Virus record (IMG/VR): IMGVR_UViG_3300050821_018050
Location: 95,806-159,805 of that record
Direction: 5' to 3' (one strand)
Source: a virus
Length of the DNA stretch: 64,000 bases
The translations under genes were made by a program, and so were the position numbers. Every line of letters starts with the position of its first letter. Positions within the stretch are counted from its first letter, which is position 1. The notes under the pieces are model-generated. The model was given only the letters and a program-made list of their open reading frames with translations. It did not search any database and was not told where the DNA came from. Positions 6,163 through 14,839 of this stretch are shown in pieces.

Positions 6163-6894
6163 ATGTCTCAGGGATATGGTGTTATATACAAATACACTAA
6201 CAAAATCAATGGTAAAGTTTATATCGGTCAAACGGTACAAACTATGGCCCGACGCCATAATGACCATTTGCAAGATGCTCGCAAAAAACGTCATTCGATG
6301 CCATTCCACAACGCTATTAGAAAATATGGCATTAAATCATTTGATAAAGAAATTTTGTTCACGGCTTTTGATAATGAATCATTATCGGAGTCCGAAGCAT
6401 ATTTTATCCAACTTTATAAATCACAAAATAAATTGCTAGGGTACAATATTAAAAACGGTGGGGGAAACGGGAAACATGCTGCCGAAACCGTAGATAAAAT
6501 CAAAACAGCTTCGTTTAATATGTGGGCGCAGTCAGGATTTAAGGAAAAATTCATTGTTAAACACAGATATTGGACTAAAGAACGTTGCAAAGAAGAAGCA
6601 TTAAAATATACATGTGTTAGAGATTGGAAACAAAAATCTCCCGGTAGTTATGTTCGTGCAGGGGATGAGGGCATTATTAAGGAATGTACCGGCCATATGA
6701 TTCAATTAATTAAACCAGCTGGCACCTGGAATACATTAGAAGCATGCAAAGAAGATGCGTTAAAATATCTGGCTAGAAAAGTTTGGTCAATTAAATCTTC
6801 TGGGGCTTATCAATCTGCAGTTCGGAATAAGTGGCTAAAAGAATGTTGTGCGCATATGCCAAAGTATGCGCCAAGGAGTAAAAAATGTCAGTAA
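6163..6894 (+). CDS. GIY-YIG endonuclease with duplicated C-terminal module
   Basis: 243 residues. The GIY-YIG core is at about 6-25 (GVIYKYTNKINGKVYIGQT) followed by the catalytic-type Arg region (ARRHNDHL). The C-terminal half carries two copies of a roughly 45-residue module: YWTKERCKEEALKY...W...S.GSY..A...ECTGHM at about 137-180 and TWNTLEACKEDALKY...W...S.GAY...ECCAHM at about 187-230. Such repeats in homing endonucleases bind DNA. AAGGA precedes the ATG; its end overlaps the virion gene by 10 bases. Probably a free-standing homing endonuclease beside a structural gene. Confidence 0.85.
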   Translation: MSQGYGVIYKYTNKINGKVYIGQTVQTMARRHNDHLQDARKKRHSMPFHNAIRKYGIKSFDKEILFTAFDNESLSESEAYFIQLYKSQNKLLGYNIKNGGGNGKHAAETVDKIKTASFNMWAQSGFKEKFIVKHRYWTKERCKEEALKYTCVRDWKQKSPGSYVRAGDEGIIKECTGHMIQLIKPAGTWNTLEACKEDALKYLARKVWSIKSSGAYQSAVRNKWLKECCAHMPKYAPRSKKCQ

Positions 6895-9800
6895 AACGCA
6901 GACTTAAGGTCATTTCGGGCCAAAGATTGGACACACCGCACCTACGCTCAGTTGAGTCTAGCGTAGCAAACGATTTCGATTCAGCCATGCGCGGCCTAGT
7001 CACCGGTCTCAATACTCCTTACCTTATTCGTGGGTTCAATATCATCATCCCGACTTCCGCAATCCCTGCCTCAAGCCTACAAGTGCAGGTTTCTGATAGT
7101 GCAATCCTTCATTCAACTGCTGCCGAAGCAGGTACAATTTTATCGGTTCCAGCCGGTACTGTAAACGATATTCTTTCATCTTCTAGCGCAAATGTTTTAG
7201 GTGCATTCCAAAACGGCGTACCAAATTATGTGTCACTTGCTTACGTTCGCCAAACGGATCAAAGCACTGTAGATAATGTGCAAGTTTGGTCACAATCACA
7301 ACAATCCGAATTTTCTCGTATCGCCCCTATCGGAGATGTACTTTCTTATCAGTACGTAATTAGTACGAGCGGGTTTTCCACAAATTTACCGCTCTACATT
7401 GTAGGCACTACTAACACTGGTGCGGTTTCTTACATCACTAAAGCAGTTCCTTCTTTGTTTCGTTTAGGTCGAGGTGGCGCAGTACCTGATCCATATTATT
7501 CTTTTGATTATCACAGCCAAGAAAATACTACGCAATCTCCTACCGACCCGCGTCGCGAGTGGATTAATGGTAACACTTCGGTTACTCCAAACCCAGTAAC
7601 TGTATCTCCTGGTGATCCACCAGCGGCCTTCCTGTATGGTGATTTTAACATCAGCTCCATGAAAGAGTGGATGGATGCGATGATGACCCGTTTCAAAGAA
7701 ATTACGGGTTCAACTTACTGGTATACAGATGCCGCGCTCCCAGCATCTTCTCCTAGTCTTTTTAATACTTGGTATGATTCTGTTGGTTCAGTTTTAACTG
7801 GTACAGGGAACATGTCATACAATTTGGTACTAGAAACTTCCGCACCATCTTACGGTGAATACGAATCTTCTTTCACAGACCCAGAAATTAACGTAGGCGA
7901 TTCGTACATTACGGGGGTTACTTCTGGTAACCAAGCTACAATTTCTGCATTTAATGGTAATCAACTGATCATCAATTCTTTATTGAAATCAGGATTTATT
8001 CCTAACGAAGTTTTATATAATCGTCGTATTTATCGCCCAGATTTAACGAAATATTCTCTTACTTCTACCGCTCAAGGGTCTAACACGATCGCTATTTTGC
8101 AGCGCACGGCATTGAACTCTAATCCAGATATTCCAATTAGTTCTTGGTCATTTGCACCTTTAGGCGCTTCTGCGACAGCTACGGATATCACTGTCAATTT
8201 TACATCTGCCCATGGACTTTCTGTAGGAAATTACGTTGAATTCCGTTCGATGGATATCGCTAGTGAAGCGCCGAACGGCGTTTACATGATCAAATCCGTT
8301 CCTTCTACAACACAAGTAATTTATTCTACTTCTTATCGCCCATCTGGTACGCCTGGGGTTATTGGTGGTTCAACTGTTGCTCGTTTAGATATCAAAGTTA
8401 AACACCCATACATGCCTGAGTTTTCGGTTGAGTCATGGTCTTACACTGGTACCGCTATTAGTTTGATCGCTCCCGGCCATTCTTTAACAACAGGAGAAAC
8501 AGTTGTCGTTTATGGATTAGTTTCTACCACTAATGCACCAAATGGTCGTTTCACCATTACTGTGAATCCTGATCAGTCAATTAATTTTACCGCTGGTGCA
8601 ACCCCAACTGGTCCTGCAACCGTAAGCGGTGCAACTGTTCTTCCAGACCTCGTAACTTTTTTACTCACAGTCGATGGCGCGACACCAACCGATTATAATT
8701 TGGTGAATACACTTGCGACCGCTGCTTCTGACACCGATTTGGTCTATACCATCGGGCCTTCAAGTTTACCTTCTATCCCAGCCGCATCCGGTGCAATTAC
8801 ATTAGACGGTGTAGTAGCGATTAGCTCGGTCATTGACCCTGCAATCGTAAACTCTATCGCTTATGATGCTGCTCCAGTCACTGCGACAGGATCGATCGTA
8901 ATTAACACTACAACTGTAACTATTCCATCTACGGCAATTATTGCCCCAAATATGACAGTATCCGGTACAGGTATCCAAGCCGGATCAATTGTCGCTAATA
9001 TCATTGACTCAACTCATTTCGCTCTTAACCTAAACGCTACAGCTACTAATGCATCCGTCGCACTTACTTTCACATCACCTTCATTACTAGTAACCACCGC
9101 ATCACCTCATGGATACAATACAATTGCTGGACCTATTGATTTCACAATCTATGGTAATCCAGCATTAAGCCCATATATCACGACCTATACAAATGTGTCG
9201 ATCATTTACGATTCTCCGACTACTTTCCAAATCGTCGGTAACTCAATTACCAATCAAGGTACATACACTAATTCCGGGTTTGACCAAACTTACGCCCGTT
9301 TCCCAAATAATCCATACGCTGGTCCACTACAATGGACCAGCGATATGATCGTAAAGGGAATTATCGGTGATAAATATATCAAGATTCCACAAAGCGCTAC
9401 AGCTACCGGAACTCCTTTAGCGAACAAATTTAATATTAATGGCTTAACCGGCACGGCATATTTACAAAATGGTGAAGTTGCTTATGTTCTAATGGAACGT
9501 AACCAGTTACTTTCTGCCGGTGCAACTTATACTACTATCGGCGGATCGGCTGCCGTAGTTGGTTCTACTGTTCCGACTTATGTCGGAGGAACTGTTTTGT
9601 GTGTGGGTGACTTCGTTAAGTGGGAAGATGAATCCGAAACACAATGGTTACGAGTTTCTAATGAAGGATATCCTTCATTAAATGATGGCGATCAGCTTCC
9701 GTCCAATGCGACAACCTTCTACCTGATCACCGACAGCGGTCAGCCACCGACTCTAGCACAAAGACCCGCCAAGGCTGGCCGCATGGTTTATACGAAAGGT

Positions 9801-11651
9801 TTCTACGACGTAGTAACCGTAGCGCCTCATTGGCTAGTTGATGCTAGTGCGGATATTTATTGGATCGCGATACGTCGTGATAATGGTTCATCCAAGTCGC
9901 GCATTTATACCCGCGCCTTAGAATTAGACTTAGGTGAAGTTCGGGTGATCGATAGTCCAGAACCAGCGAATCTTTTAGTGTACACTGGTGCAGGATCAGA
10001 TGCTGCGGTTAATCCAAATTATTCTGTAATCGATCAAACCGGCCAATACCAAGCCACTCAATCTGTACAAGTTGGATCTAATTCTACTGACATCGACGTA
10101 TTTAGCCGCCAAGTAACATTTATTTCCTCGCCTGATTTGGGATTCCAAGCAGGTGATTTGATCACAAAAACTGTAGGTTCTTCGAGCTACACTTATGTAA
10201 TCGATCATCTCGTGACTAATCTTACTGTTGTGATGTCTACTGACGTGTCCACTCTTTCACCAGGCGATTCCGTAGTTTATTCTCGTGTAGATTATGTGGT
10301 TAGAGATCCTGACAATTTGACTTTAGGTATTCGCAAAGAAGATCGCGAATTAGCAAAAGTAAATACGGCTTTAACTAGACCGATCTACGACGAAAATGTT
10401 TATTTGCAACAAATTAATTTAAATGCAGGTGGCGGAGCTGTTTTTATCAAGTCCGGCTCTTTCATTTATAAAGGCACTCAATCTTCTCCAACTGCTTTGG
10501 CTTGGGTACTTCATGGTACTTCGAACCAAACAGAGACGATCGAAGGCTTCAACATCGGCATGCCGGGAGGTAAATTCGGTGCCACTTCGATATTAGTTAA
10601 TATCATCACAGGTTCATTTTTAGATGGCGACACAATTTTTCAAAACGGCGCTAGTTCGCTCTATACCGTTAATAATCCAGGTAACCCAGCTTTTGTATCT
10701 CCTGCTATCTTAGCCACAAGTAACGTAGAAATTGTTCTACCGCCAAATAAGCGCACACAAACAGTTGGCTCTAGTTATGTGGTATGGCCTACAAATGCAT
10801 CATACAAGGCATCTCTGGACAGTAACTTGGCCGGTGAAGAGCTTTTAGTAATTGCAAATGATTCAATTCGCCAAGCTAATTTAGATTATATTGAAACTTA
10901 CGGTGGACCTAAAGGTAAAATTGAGTTTGCTCGTGACTTACCAGCAAATACTCGCATGCGTTTTCGTTGTTTGCCTTCCTACGGTTCTGCTCTGATTAAA
11001 ACTTCCGGTGCGATCACTATGCAGTTAGCTTATGATGGCGGAAATATCGTATCAGTATTACCAGGCCGCCCCGCTTCTTATATCAGTGGCGATGGAATTA
11101 CTACTTTCAATGTGACTGGCGATTTCCAAATGTCATCTTCTAATGTTGGTGGCGTTTCACTAAAAGGTTCTATCGACAGAGCTTTCAATGTGGGCACGTC
11201 TGCATTACGAGCTAATCAAGTATGGGCTGCGATGCAAAACATCAAAACCAATACTGGATATACTGGATCACAAGCTACGCAATTCACTGCAGCAGGTACT
11301 TCGACCACAACCGCAGCCTTCATTATTCCTAACTCAAACATTACTCTTGTAACTGGTCAAGCCGCCAATATTGTAATAACAGGCGTCGCTCGCAGATCTG
11401 AAGGAGTCACGCTTCCAACCACACCAGGCGCAGCTTCCTTCCGACTGGAAGGGTGTTTTTATAATAACGGGGCTACCGCAGCAGCCGGTTCTCCATACAG
11501 TTTGATCGGTGGTGCATACGGCGATGGTATAAGCTATGCACTTACGTTCGGAGTCTCCGGTAACGATGTAGTCGCGGTTGCTTTCGGTGAGAATGCCGCT
11601 GTCGAATGGGCCATTAATATCGAAGTTCAGATGGTTTCTCTCCCTACTTAG
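6885..11651 (+). CDS. Large virion structural protein, 1,588 aa
   Basis: Good site (AAGGAG) before ATG at 6885. The N-terminus (RRLKVISGQRLDTPHLRS) followed by a long Thr/Ser/Asn/Gly-rich, beta-strand-dominated chain with almost no Cys is typical of phage tail, baseplate or whisker proteins. Repeated 'TATDITVNFTSAHGLSVGNY' / 'ISLIAPGHSLTTGETV' units (about residues 430-560 and again near 730) look like tandem beta domains. The C-terminal 100 residues (about 1490-1588) look like a separate beta domain. No enzymatic motif seen. It ends 8 bases inside the leftward array. Confidence 0.75.
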   Translation: MSVKRRLKVISGQRLDTPHLRSVESSVANDFDSAMRGLVTGLNTPYLIRGFNIIIPTSAIPASSLQVQVSDSAILHSTAAEAGTILSVPAGTVNDILSSSSANVLGAFQNGVPNYVSLAYVRQTDQSTVDNVQVWSQSQQSEFSRIAPIGDVLSYQYVISTSGFSTNLPLYIVGTTNTGAVSYITKAVPSLFRLGRGGAVPDPYYSFDYHSQENTTQSPTDPRREWINGNTSVTPNPVTVSPGDPPAAFLYGDFNISSMKEWMDAMMTRFKEITGSTYWYTDAALPASSPSLFNTWYDSVGSVLTGTGNMSYNLVLETSAPSYGEYESSFTDPEINVGDSYITGVTSGNQATISAFNGNQLIINSLLKSGFIPNEVLYNRRIYRPDLTKYSLTSTAQGSNTIAILQRTALNSNPDIPISSWSFAPLGASATATDITVNFTSAHGLSVGNYVEFRSMDIASEAPNGVYMIKSVPSTTQVIYSTSYRPSGTPGVIGGSTVARLDIKVKHPYMPEFSVESWSYTGTAISLIAPGHSLTTGETVVVYGLVSTTNAPNGRFTITVNPDQSINFTAGATPTGPATVSGATVLPDLVTFLLTVDGATPTDYNLVNTLATAASDTDLVYTIGPSSLPSIPAASGAITLDGVVAISSVIDPAIVNSIAYDAAPVTATGSIVINTTTVTIPSTAIIAPNMTVSGTGIQAGSIVANIIDSTHFALNLNATATNASVALTFTSPSLLVTTASPHGYNTIAGPIDFTIYGNPALSPYITTYTNVSIIYDSPTTFQIVGNSITNQGTYTNSGFDQTYARFPNNPYAGPLQWTSDMIVKGIIGDKYIKIPQSATATGTPLANKFNINGLTGTAYLQNGEVAYVLMERNQLLSAGATYTTIGGSAAVVGSTVPTYVGGTVLCVGDFVKWEDESETQWLRVSNEGYPSLNDGDQLPSNATTFYLITDSGQPPTLAQRPAKAGRMVYTKGFYDVVTVAPHWLVDASADIYWIAIRRDNGSSKSRIYTRALELDLGEVRVIDSPEPANLLVYTGAGSDAAVNPNYSVIDQTGQYQATQSVQVGSNSTDIDVFSRQVTFISSPDLGFQAGDLITKTVGSSSYTYVIDHLVTNLTVVMSTDVSTLSPGDSVVYSRVDYVVRDPDNLTLGIRKEDRELAKVNTALTRPIYDENVYLQQINLNAGGGAVFIKSGSFIYKGTQSSPTALAWVLHGTSNQTETIEGFNIGMPGGKFGATSILVNIITGSFLDGDTIFQNGASSLYTVNNPGNPAFVSPAILATSNVEIVLPPNKRTQTVGSSYVVWPTNASYKASLDSNLAGEELLVIANDSIRQANLDYIETYGGPKGKIEFARDLPANTRMRFRCLPSYGSALIKTSGAITMQLAYDGGNIVSVLPGRPASYISGDGITTFNVTGDFQMSSSNVGGVSLKGSIDRAFNVGTSALRANQVWAAMQNIKTNTGYTGSQATQFTAAGTSTTTAAFIIPNSNITLVTGQAANIVITGVARRSEGVTLPTTPGAASFRLEGCFYNNGATAAAGSPYSLIGGAYGDGISYALTFGVSGNDVVAVAFGENAAVEWAINIEVQMVSLPT

Positions 11652-11781
11652 TATCAATTTCAAACTTCCAACTGTAGCGCCCTATAATTCCGTTTGCTTT
11701 TTGCCAAACAATTAAATTCCACCACTTTACGTACTCGAATAGATCCCCGGATCGTTTATTCCACTCATAATTACTTATCAT
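11644..11781 (-). CDS. Y/W-rich array microprotein, 45 aa
   Basis: Last gene of the right array. MISNYEWNKRSGDLFEYVKW start and GRYSWKFEIDTK ending match both ends of the family pattern. Trp is 5 of 45. Its stop codon overlaps the convergent virion gene's stop region. Function unknown. Confidence 0.75.
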   Translation of the reverse strand: MISNYEWNKRSGDLFEYVKWWNLIVWQKANGIIGRYSWKFEIDTK

Positions 11782-11950
11782 ATAATCCAAAATTCGCCGT
11801 TGCTGGTGGTCTGATTTCACGTAAACTTACGATTATTTTAATGGTACCATTGTAAAACTCAAGCCAATTAAAATCTGTTTTATCGAAATTAATATTACCA
11901 GTTCGTTGTGACCATTTTACTGTATGTCCGACTATAGAGTATTTTTTCAT
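11771..11950 (-). CDS. Array microprotein, 59 aa
   Basis: Start set at ATG 11950 (MKKYSIVGHTVKWSQRTGN) with an ATGA overlap; the longer in-frame ORF reaches 11980. Contains FNWLEFYNGTIKIIVSLRE. Function unknown. Confidence 0.7.
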   Translation of the reverse strand: MKKYSIVGHTVKWSQRTGNINFDKTDFNWLEFYNGTIKIIVSLREIRPPATANFGLYDK

Positions 11951-12078
11951 TTCGTAAAATTTATATAAATTGTTCGACACCAGTCATCGATTACATGTGG
12001 CCTTAATTTGTGTTTATCCCAGACACTCGGGCCATGCTGTAACCAACGATATGTAGCTCTGCCATTATAGATGATCAT
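11947..12078 (-). CDS. Y/W-rich array microprotein, 43 aa
   Basis: Begins MIIYNGRATYRWLQHGPSVW and ends RTIYINFTK. Overlaps the upstream gene by 14 bases. Function unknown. Confidence 0.65.
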   Translation of the reverse strand: MIIYNGRATYRWLQHGPSVWDKHKLRPHVIDDWCRTIYINFTK

Positions 12079-12229
12079 TTTTTGAATGCCACTCGATTAC
12101 AGATGCTGCGTAAAACATCACCGAAGCCAGAGCTGATAGCCAACCCGTAAGTCCACCGGAAATAATTCCACAAGCGCACCAAATCATGCAGGCCGTTAAT
12201 CTGATTCGTAAAATATTAATTGGCCGCAT
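12065..12229 (-). CDS. Membrane protein, 54 aa
   Basis: ATG at 12229 overlaps the upstream gene by 14 bases. Basic start MRPINILRIRLTACMIWCAC, then hydrophobic GIISGGLTGWLSALASVMFY, giving one or two membrane spans. Function unknown. Confidence 0.65.
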   Translation of the reverse strand: MRPINILRIRLTACMIWCACGIISGGLTGWLSALASVMFYAASVIEWHSKNDHL

Positions 12230-12437
12230 ATTTTTTTACCCTTGTATTTTCTTTAGTAGACAAATAATTTAAATTTTTATCCCACAATTCAATTCTGTAT
12301 AATCGTGCAGTCCCAGACCGTGATTTTGTTAAACTTCCTGGTGCATGCGAGCAATAGAGCATGTCAGCATACTGGAATTTAATATCCATTTCGTCTGTAG
12401 GGGCATCTAATTGTGAATAATATTTGGGTCTTTTCAT
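12216..12437 (-). CDS. Array protein, 73 aa
   Basis: Begins MKRPKYYSQLDAPTDEMDIK and contains SGTARLYRIELWDKNLNYL. ATGA overlap. Basic C-terminus. No family recognised. Confidence 0.7.
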   Translation of the reverse strand: MKRPKYYSQLDAPTDEMDIKFQYADMLYCSHAPGSLTKSRSGTARLYRIELWDKNLNYLSTKENTRVKKYAAN

Positions 12438-12682
12438 TTTTTAATACCCAGAACTTTTAAAAATTCTTCAATTCCATCTCCACTAAATTTAGTCTTCATG
12501 TGAATAAAAGTTCCGGTTGAAGGCCAGTAATCATACTGTCTGCACCGAATATGGTAATCATTTATCCATCGAAATTTAATATTATTTTTTTCAAGCTGCG
12601 CAACTGCATTAGCTTTTCGTTTTTCGTTTTTATTGCGCAAATATTGTTTATGTTCTCTCCATTCATCGCCAATATCAGTCAT
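12434..12682 (-). CDS. Conserved-type phage hypothetical, 82 aa
   Basis: Basic helix (REHKQYLRNKNEKRKA) then DYHIRCRQYDYWPSTGTFIH with a 'WPSTG' core that I have seen in small phage proteins of unknown role. Start at ATG 12682; GTG at 12688 is possible. Ends EEFLKVLGIKK. Confidence 0.7.
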   Translation of the reverse strand: MTDIGDEWREHKQYLRNKNEKRKANAVAQLEKNNIKFRWINDYHIRCRQYDYWPSTGTFIHMKTKFSGDGIEEFLKVLGIKK

Positions 12683-12768
12683 TTCCACTCCAATTCAAAC
12701 GATACTGTATAAATACCGTCATCTATATGCCAATGCATGTAATGCCATTGATGCCATCTATAAAACAT
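12679..12768 (-). CDS. Very short Y/W/H-rich array microprotein, 29 aa
   Basis: MFYRWHQWHYMHWHIDDG then IYTVSFELEWK. Four Trp and four His in 29 residues, with the Phe-Glu ending. TAATG junction upstream and ATGA downstream. Near a minimal version of the family fold, if real. Function unknown. Confidence 0.65.
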   Translation of the reverse strand: MFYRWHQWHYMHWHIDDGIYTVSFELEWK

Positions 12769-12935
12769 TATTTATGTAACCAGTGCCTATACAAAAGATT
12801 ATCGTCCGCTCGCCATGACCATGGACTATATTGACCACTGGTGATACCATTTTCCTCATAGAATTGCGACAAAAAGTGTCTATAGTGTTTTCCAGATGGA
12901 TCTTTGTTTAAACTAAAAACAAATTCAACTTTCAT
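12768..12935 (-). CDS. Array microprotein, 55 aa
   Basis: Start set at ATG 12935 (MKVEFVFSLNKDPSGKHYRH). Contains GQYSPWSWRADDNLLYRHW. Only one base separates it from the upstream stop. Function unknown. Confidence 0.65.
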   Translation of the reverse strand: MKVEFVFSLNKDPSGKHYRHFLSQFYEENGITSGQYSPWSWRADDNLLYRHWLHK

Positions 12936-12936
12936 A

Positions 12937-13023
12937 TTATGGTTGAATGAAAATTCCAATTAGTAGAGAGATCCCAACAACCAAAATGATACCTAAAACG
13001 AATAAACTTGCCTTTTTCAGCAT
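12937..13023 (-). CDS. Single-span membrane peptide, 28 aa
   Basis: MLKKASLFVLGIILVVGISL then LIGIFIQP: a basic start and one continuous hydrophobic helix. Located one base after the Rrf2-type gene stop. Could be a tiny membrane effector or toxin-like peptide; nothing specific seen. Confidence 0.6.
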   Translation of the reverse strand: MLKKASLFVLGIILVVGISLLIGIFIQP

Positions 13024-13024
13024 A

Positions 13025-13360
13025 TTACACCACTGTTTCGCGATAAGCCGCAATCAATCGTTCTTTTAAAGCGATTTCAGAAGGTGATCCAACAAGCTCA
13101 TTCGAAGTTAAATCTCGACCTAACGCTTGAGAGACCGCGAAGGTGCTGGTAACGCCCAGATAAGCATATCCGCCTCCTGGCCCCCGCTTAACGAGTACCA
13201 GATTGGCAACCTTAAGCTTGCGCATCGTTTGTTCAACGAATGCCACGGTAGAGTCAACGCCCTTAGCCAGTTGCTCGCAGGTTAAATACCCGGCACCTTC
13301 AGCTTGTTTTAAGATTTGTAACGATCGTACTGCAATTTCGAACTGTCTATTTAATTTCAT
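13025..13360 (-). CDS. Rrf2-family winged-helix regulator
   Basis: 111 residues. Helix-turn-helix at about 25-50 (LTCEQLAKGVDSTVAFVEQT) followed by MRKLKVANLVLVKRGPGGGY, whose Gly-rich wing is the hallmark of Rrf2/IscR/NsrR proteins. The family represses transcription, often through an Fe-S cluster held by three Cys; those Cys are absent here, so cluster sensing is unlikely. Usual length is 130-160, so the dimerisation helix is short. It could regulate the surrounding array or host genes. A TTGACT sequence lies in the 43-base gap upstream. Confidence 0.8.
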   Translation of the reverse strand: MKLNRQFEIAVRSLQILKQAEGAGYLTCEQLAKGVDSTVAFVEQTMRKLKVANLVLVKRGPGGGYAYLGVTSTFAVSQALGRDLTSNELVGSPSEIALKERLIAAYRETVV

Positions 13361-13403
13361 ATTACCAGCATCTCATGGTTTTTGGGGATAGTCAACTACT
13401 TTT

Positions 13404-13574
13404 TTAAAACTCAAACGTAAAATATTGTCCAAAGGCTTGTTTAGGGAGAGTCCATAATAGTAAGTGCCTAATTTTAAATCGATTAAATTCAAGTACTGGA
13501 TAATAGTCGAGGTATGAACAATATTTGTTTAATCCAACACTATCAGTACCGATATATTCGTATTTAAAATCCAT
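13404..13574 (-). CDS. Array microprotein, 56 aa
   Basis: Start set at ATG 13574 (MDFKYEYIGTDSVGLNKYC); an in-frame TTG at 13592 overlaps the upstream gene. Ends AFGQYFTFEF, the family ending. Function unknown. Confidence 0.7.
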   Translation of the reverse strand: MDFKYEYIGTDSVGLNKYCSYLDYYPVLEFNRFKIRHLLLWTLPKQAFGQYFTFEF

Positions 13575-13576
13575 GA

Positions 13577-13750
13577 TTAATAATTTATCCAAAACGTGAT
13601 ATACGCATTACTATGCTGTGGTTCCATAGCTTTGCTACCAATATACATAATAGGCCATTTTTTAACTTCTGGGTATTTAGAGATTTCACGGCCAATTCCC
13701 GAGCCCAACTCTTTGACCCCGTGCCACCTATAAAGTATTTTAATGTTCAT
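13577..13750 (-). CDS. Array microprotein, 57 aa
   Basis: Begins MNIKILYRWHGVKELGSGIG and ends AYITFWINY. ATGA overlap. Function unknown. Confidence 0.7.
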   Translation of the reverse strand: MNIKILYRWHGVKELGSGIGREISKYPEVKKWPIMYIGSKAMEPQHSNAYITFWINY

Positions 13751-13902
13751 TTATATCTCAACATACTCGGACGCCAAAAATCGGTAAGGGTGGTAATATA
13801 AATGGATACCCCATCCCCAAAATTATTAACTCTAATTCTGTAGAAGAAATCTTGACGATCATCGGCAAGAAAATATGCGGGCACCCAATAATGTTTTTTC
13901 AT
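13747..13902 (-). CDS. Y/W-rich array microprotein, 51 aa
   Basis: Begins MKKHYWVPAYFLADDRQDFF and contains RIRVNNFGDGVSIYITTL. ATGA overlap with the upstream gene. Function unknown. Confidence 0.75.
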   Translation of the reverse strand: MKKHYWVPAYFLADDRQDFFYRIRVNNFGDGVSIYITTLTDFWRPSMLRYK

Positions 13903-13994
13903 AGTTTAAGTTCAAACATGTAACTGTGGGACCAATGCTCAGTCGCCGGTCCCACATGGTAAATTGCCACTAATCGAATCCATTCATAATTCAT
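13899..13994 (-). CDS. Y/W-rich array microprotein, 31 aa
   Basis: MNYEWIRLVAIYHVGP start and SHSYMFELKL end: both family signatures in 31 residues, showing the smallest arrangement clearly. TAATG junction with the upstream membrane protein. Function unknown. Confidence 0.7.
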   Translation of the reverse strand: MNYEWIRLVAIYHVGPATEHWSHSYMFELKL

Positions 13995-14236
13995 TAATAA
14001 TCTTTAGTTACTTGCCAAAAGATGCCAATTAAAAATGTAGTCAAAAGTGCCGTTAGATAAAAACTGTATGGGTGAGCGATAGAGGGAAGCAAATAAGTCA
14101 CAATTAAGACACTTAAGGCAATCGAAAGACCCAAAAACGCTACAAATAATACAGAAGTGAGCAATAGTATGCCTATATATAAAAGCATAATAAAGCCACT
14201 ATAGAAAATATTCTGAACAAAGCGTAATATTGACAT
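13994..14236 (-). CDS. Two- or three-span membrane protein, 80 aa
   Basis: Hydrophobic stretches at about 13-50 (GFIMLLYIGILLLTSVLFVA; LGLSIALSVLIVTYLL) and about 60-73 (LTALLTTFLIGIFW). Small integral membrane protein; holin-like size, but no basic tail. Function unknown. Confidence 0.7.
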   Translation of the reverse strand: MSILRFVQNIFYSGFIMLLYIGILLLTSVLFVAFLGLSIALSVLIVTYLLPSIAHPYSFYLTALLTTFLIGIFWQVTKDY

Positions 14237-14239
14237 TCT

Positions 14240-14419
14240 TTAATAGTAATATAATTTTTGCATGAAGTCAAATGTTTTCGAATGACAAATAGCGCACCGG
14301 TCGAAATAAAAGGTTACTTTTAAATCTTTTTCATCAACTATATGTAATACTTGTTCAAATATGCTACATTTTGAGCAGTGCTGGTGGGTTATTGAACCTC
14401 GCCGAAATGTATATTTCAT
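14240..14419 (-). CDS. Small zinc-ribbon protein, 59 aa
   Basis: Two Cys pairs, HCSKC at about 14-18 and CAIC at about 42-45, spaced as in zinc ribbons. Begins MKYTFRRGSITHQH. Array-type start fused to a metal-binding fold. ATGA overlap with the next gene upstream. Could bind nucleic acid or protein. Confidence 0.7.
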   Translation of the reverse strand: MKYTFRRGSITHQHCSKCSIFEQVLHIVDEKDLKVTFYFDRCAICHSKTFDFMQKLYYY

Positions 14420-14568
14420 TTCCAGTCCCGATCATCGATATAGTCCATTTGAAAATCCCAAGTAAGCATTACTCCATCCTTGGTGGGTCCCATTACCCAT
14501 TTATATGGTGACCCAATGCCATAACCCCAAACATACTGGGCTCCAGTAATGGTCGTGATTTTGTTCAT
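14416..14568 (-). CDS. Y/W-rich array microprotein, 50 aa
   Basis: Start set at ATG 14568 with a TAATG junction; the longer frame to 14610 overlaps the upstream gene. Contains GAQYVWGYGIGSPYKWVMG and ends QMDYIDDRDWK. Function unknown. Confidence 0.7.
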   Translation of the reverse strand: MNKITTITGAQYVWGYGIGSPYKWVMGPTKDGVMLTWDFQMDYIDDRDWK

Positions 14569-14687
14569 TATCCGAATCCCGCGCAGTTCTTGCGGTGGAG
14601 ATGCGCCCATAAGGCAAACATATACAGATTTCCCTTGCCTTGGATTTCAATTATTTCTTTGTAAACTCTTCTTTCAAAATCCGTCAT
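14568..14687 (-). CDS. Array microprotein, 39 aa
   Basis: MTDFERRVYKEIIEIQGKGN then LYMFALWAHLHRKNCAGFG. More helical than most neighbours. ATGA overlap. Function unknown. Confidence 0.6.
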   Translation of the reverse strand: MTDFERRVYKEIIEIQGKGNLYMFALWAHLHRKNCAGFG

Positions 14688-14839
14688 GGCTCCCACACAA
14701 TTAGTATTTTTACTTTGTCAATATGCTTGCCGCCGCTTTGCACATATTTATAACAGTTCCCTAGTGGTCGTCCAGTCATGATAATGTCAATTATACTATC
14801 TACGGTATTTTCCGTAGTCCACAAATAAATCTGCTTCAC
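14684..14839 (-). CDS. Array microprotein, 51 aa
   Basis: GTG start overlapping the upstream TGA (GTGA). Begins MKQIYLWTTENTVDSIIDII, has MTGRPLGNCYKYVQSGGK and ends KVKILIVWEP. Function unknown. Confidence 0.65.
   Translation of the reverse strand: MKQIYLWTTENTVDSIIDIIMTGRPLGNCYKYVQSGGKHIDKVKILIVWEP

Noticed and set aside
6085-6309. 74-codon minus frame across the left promoter region
   Set aside because: Runs through both promoters and the GIY-YIG start; no ribosome site.
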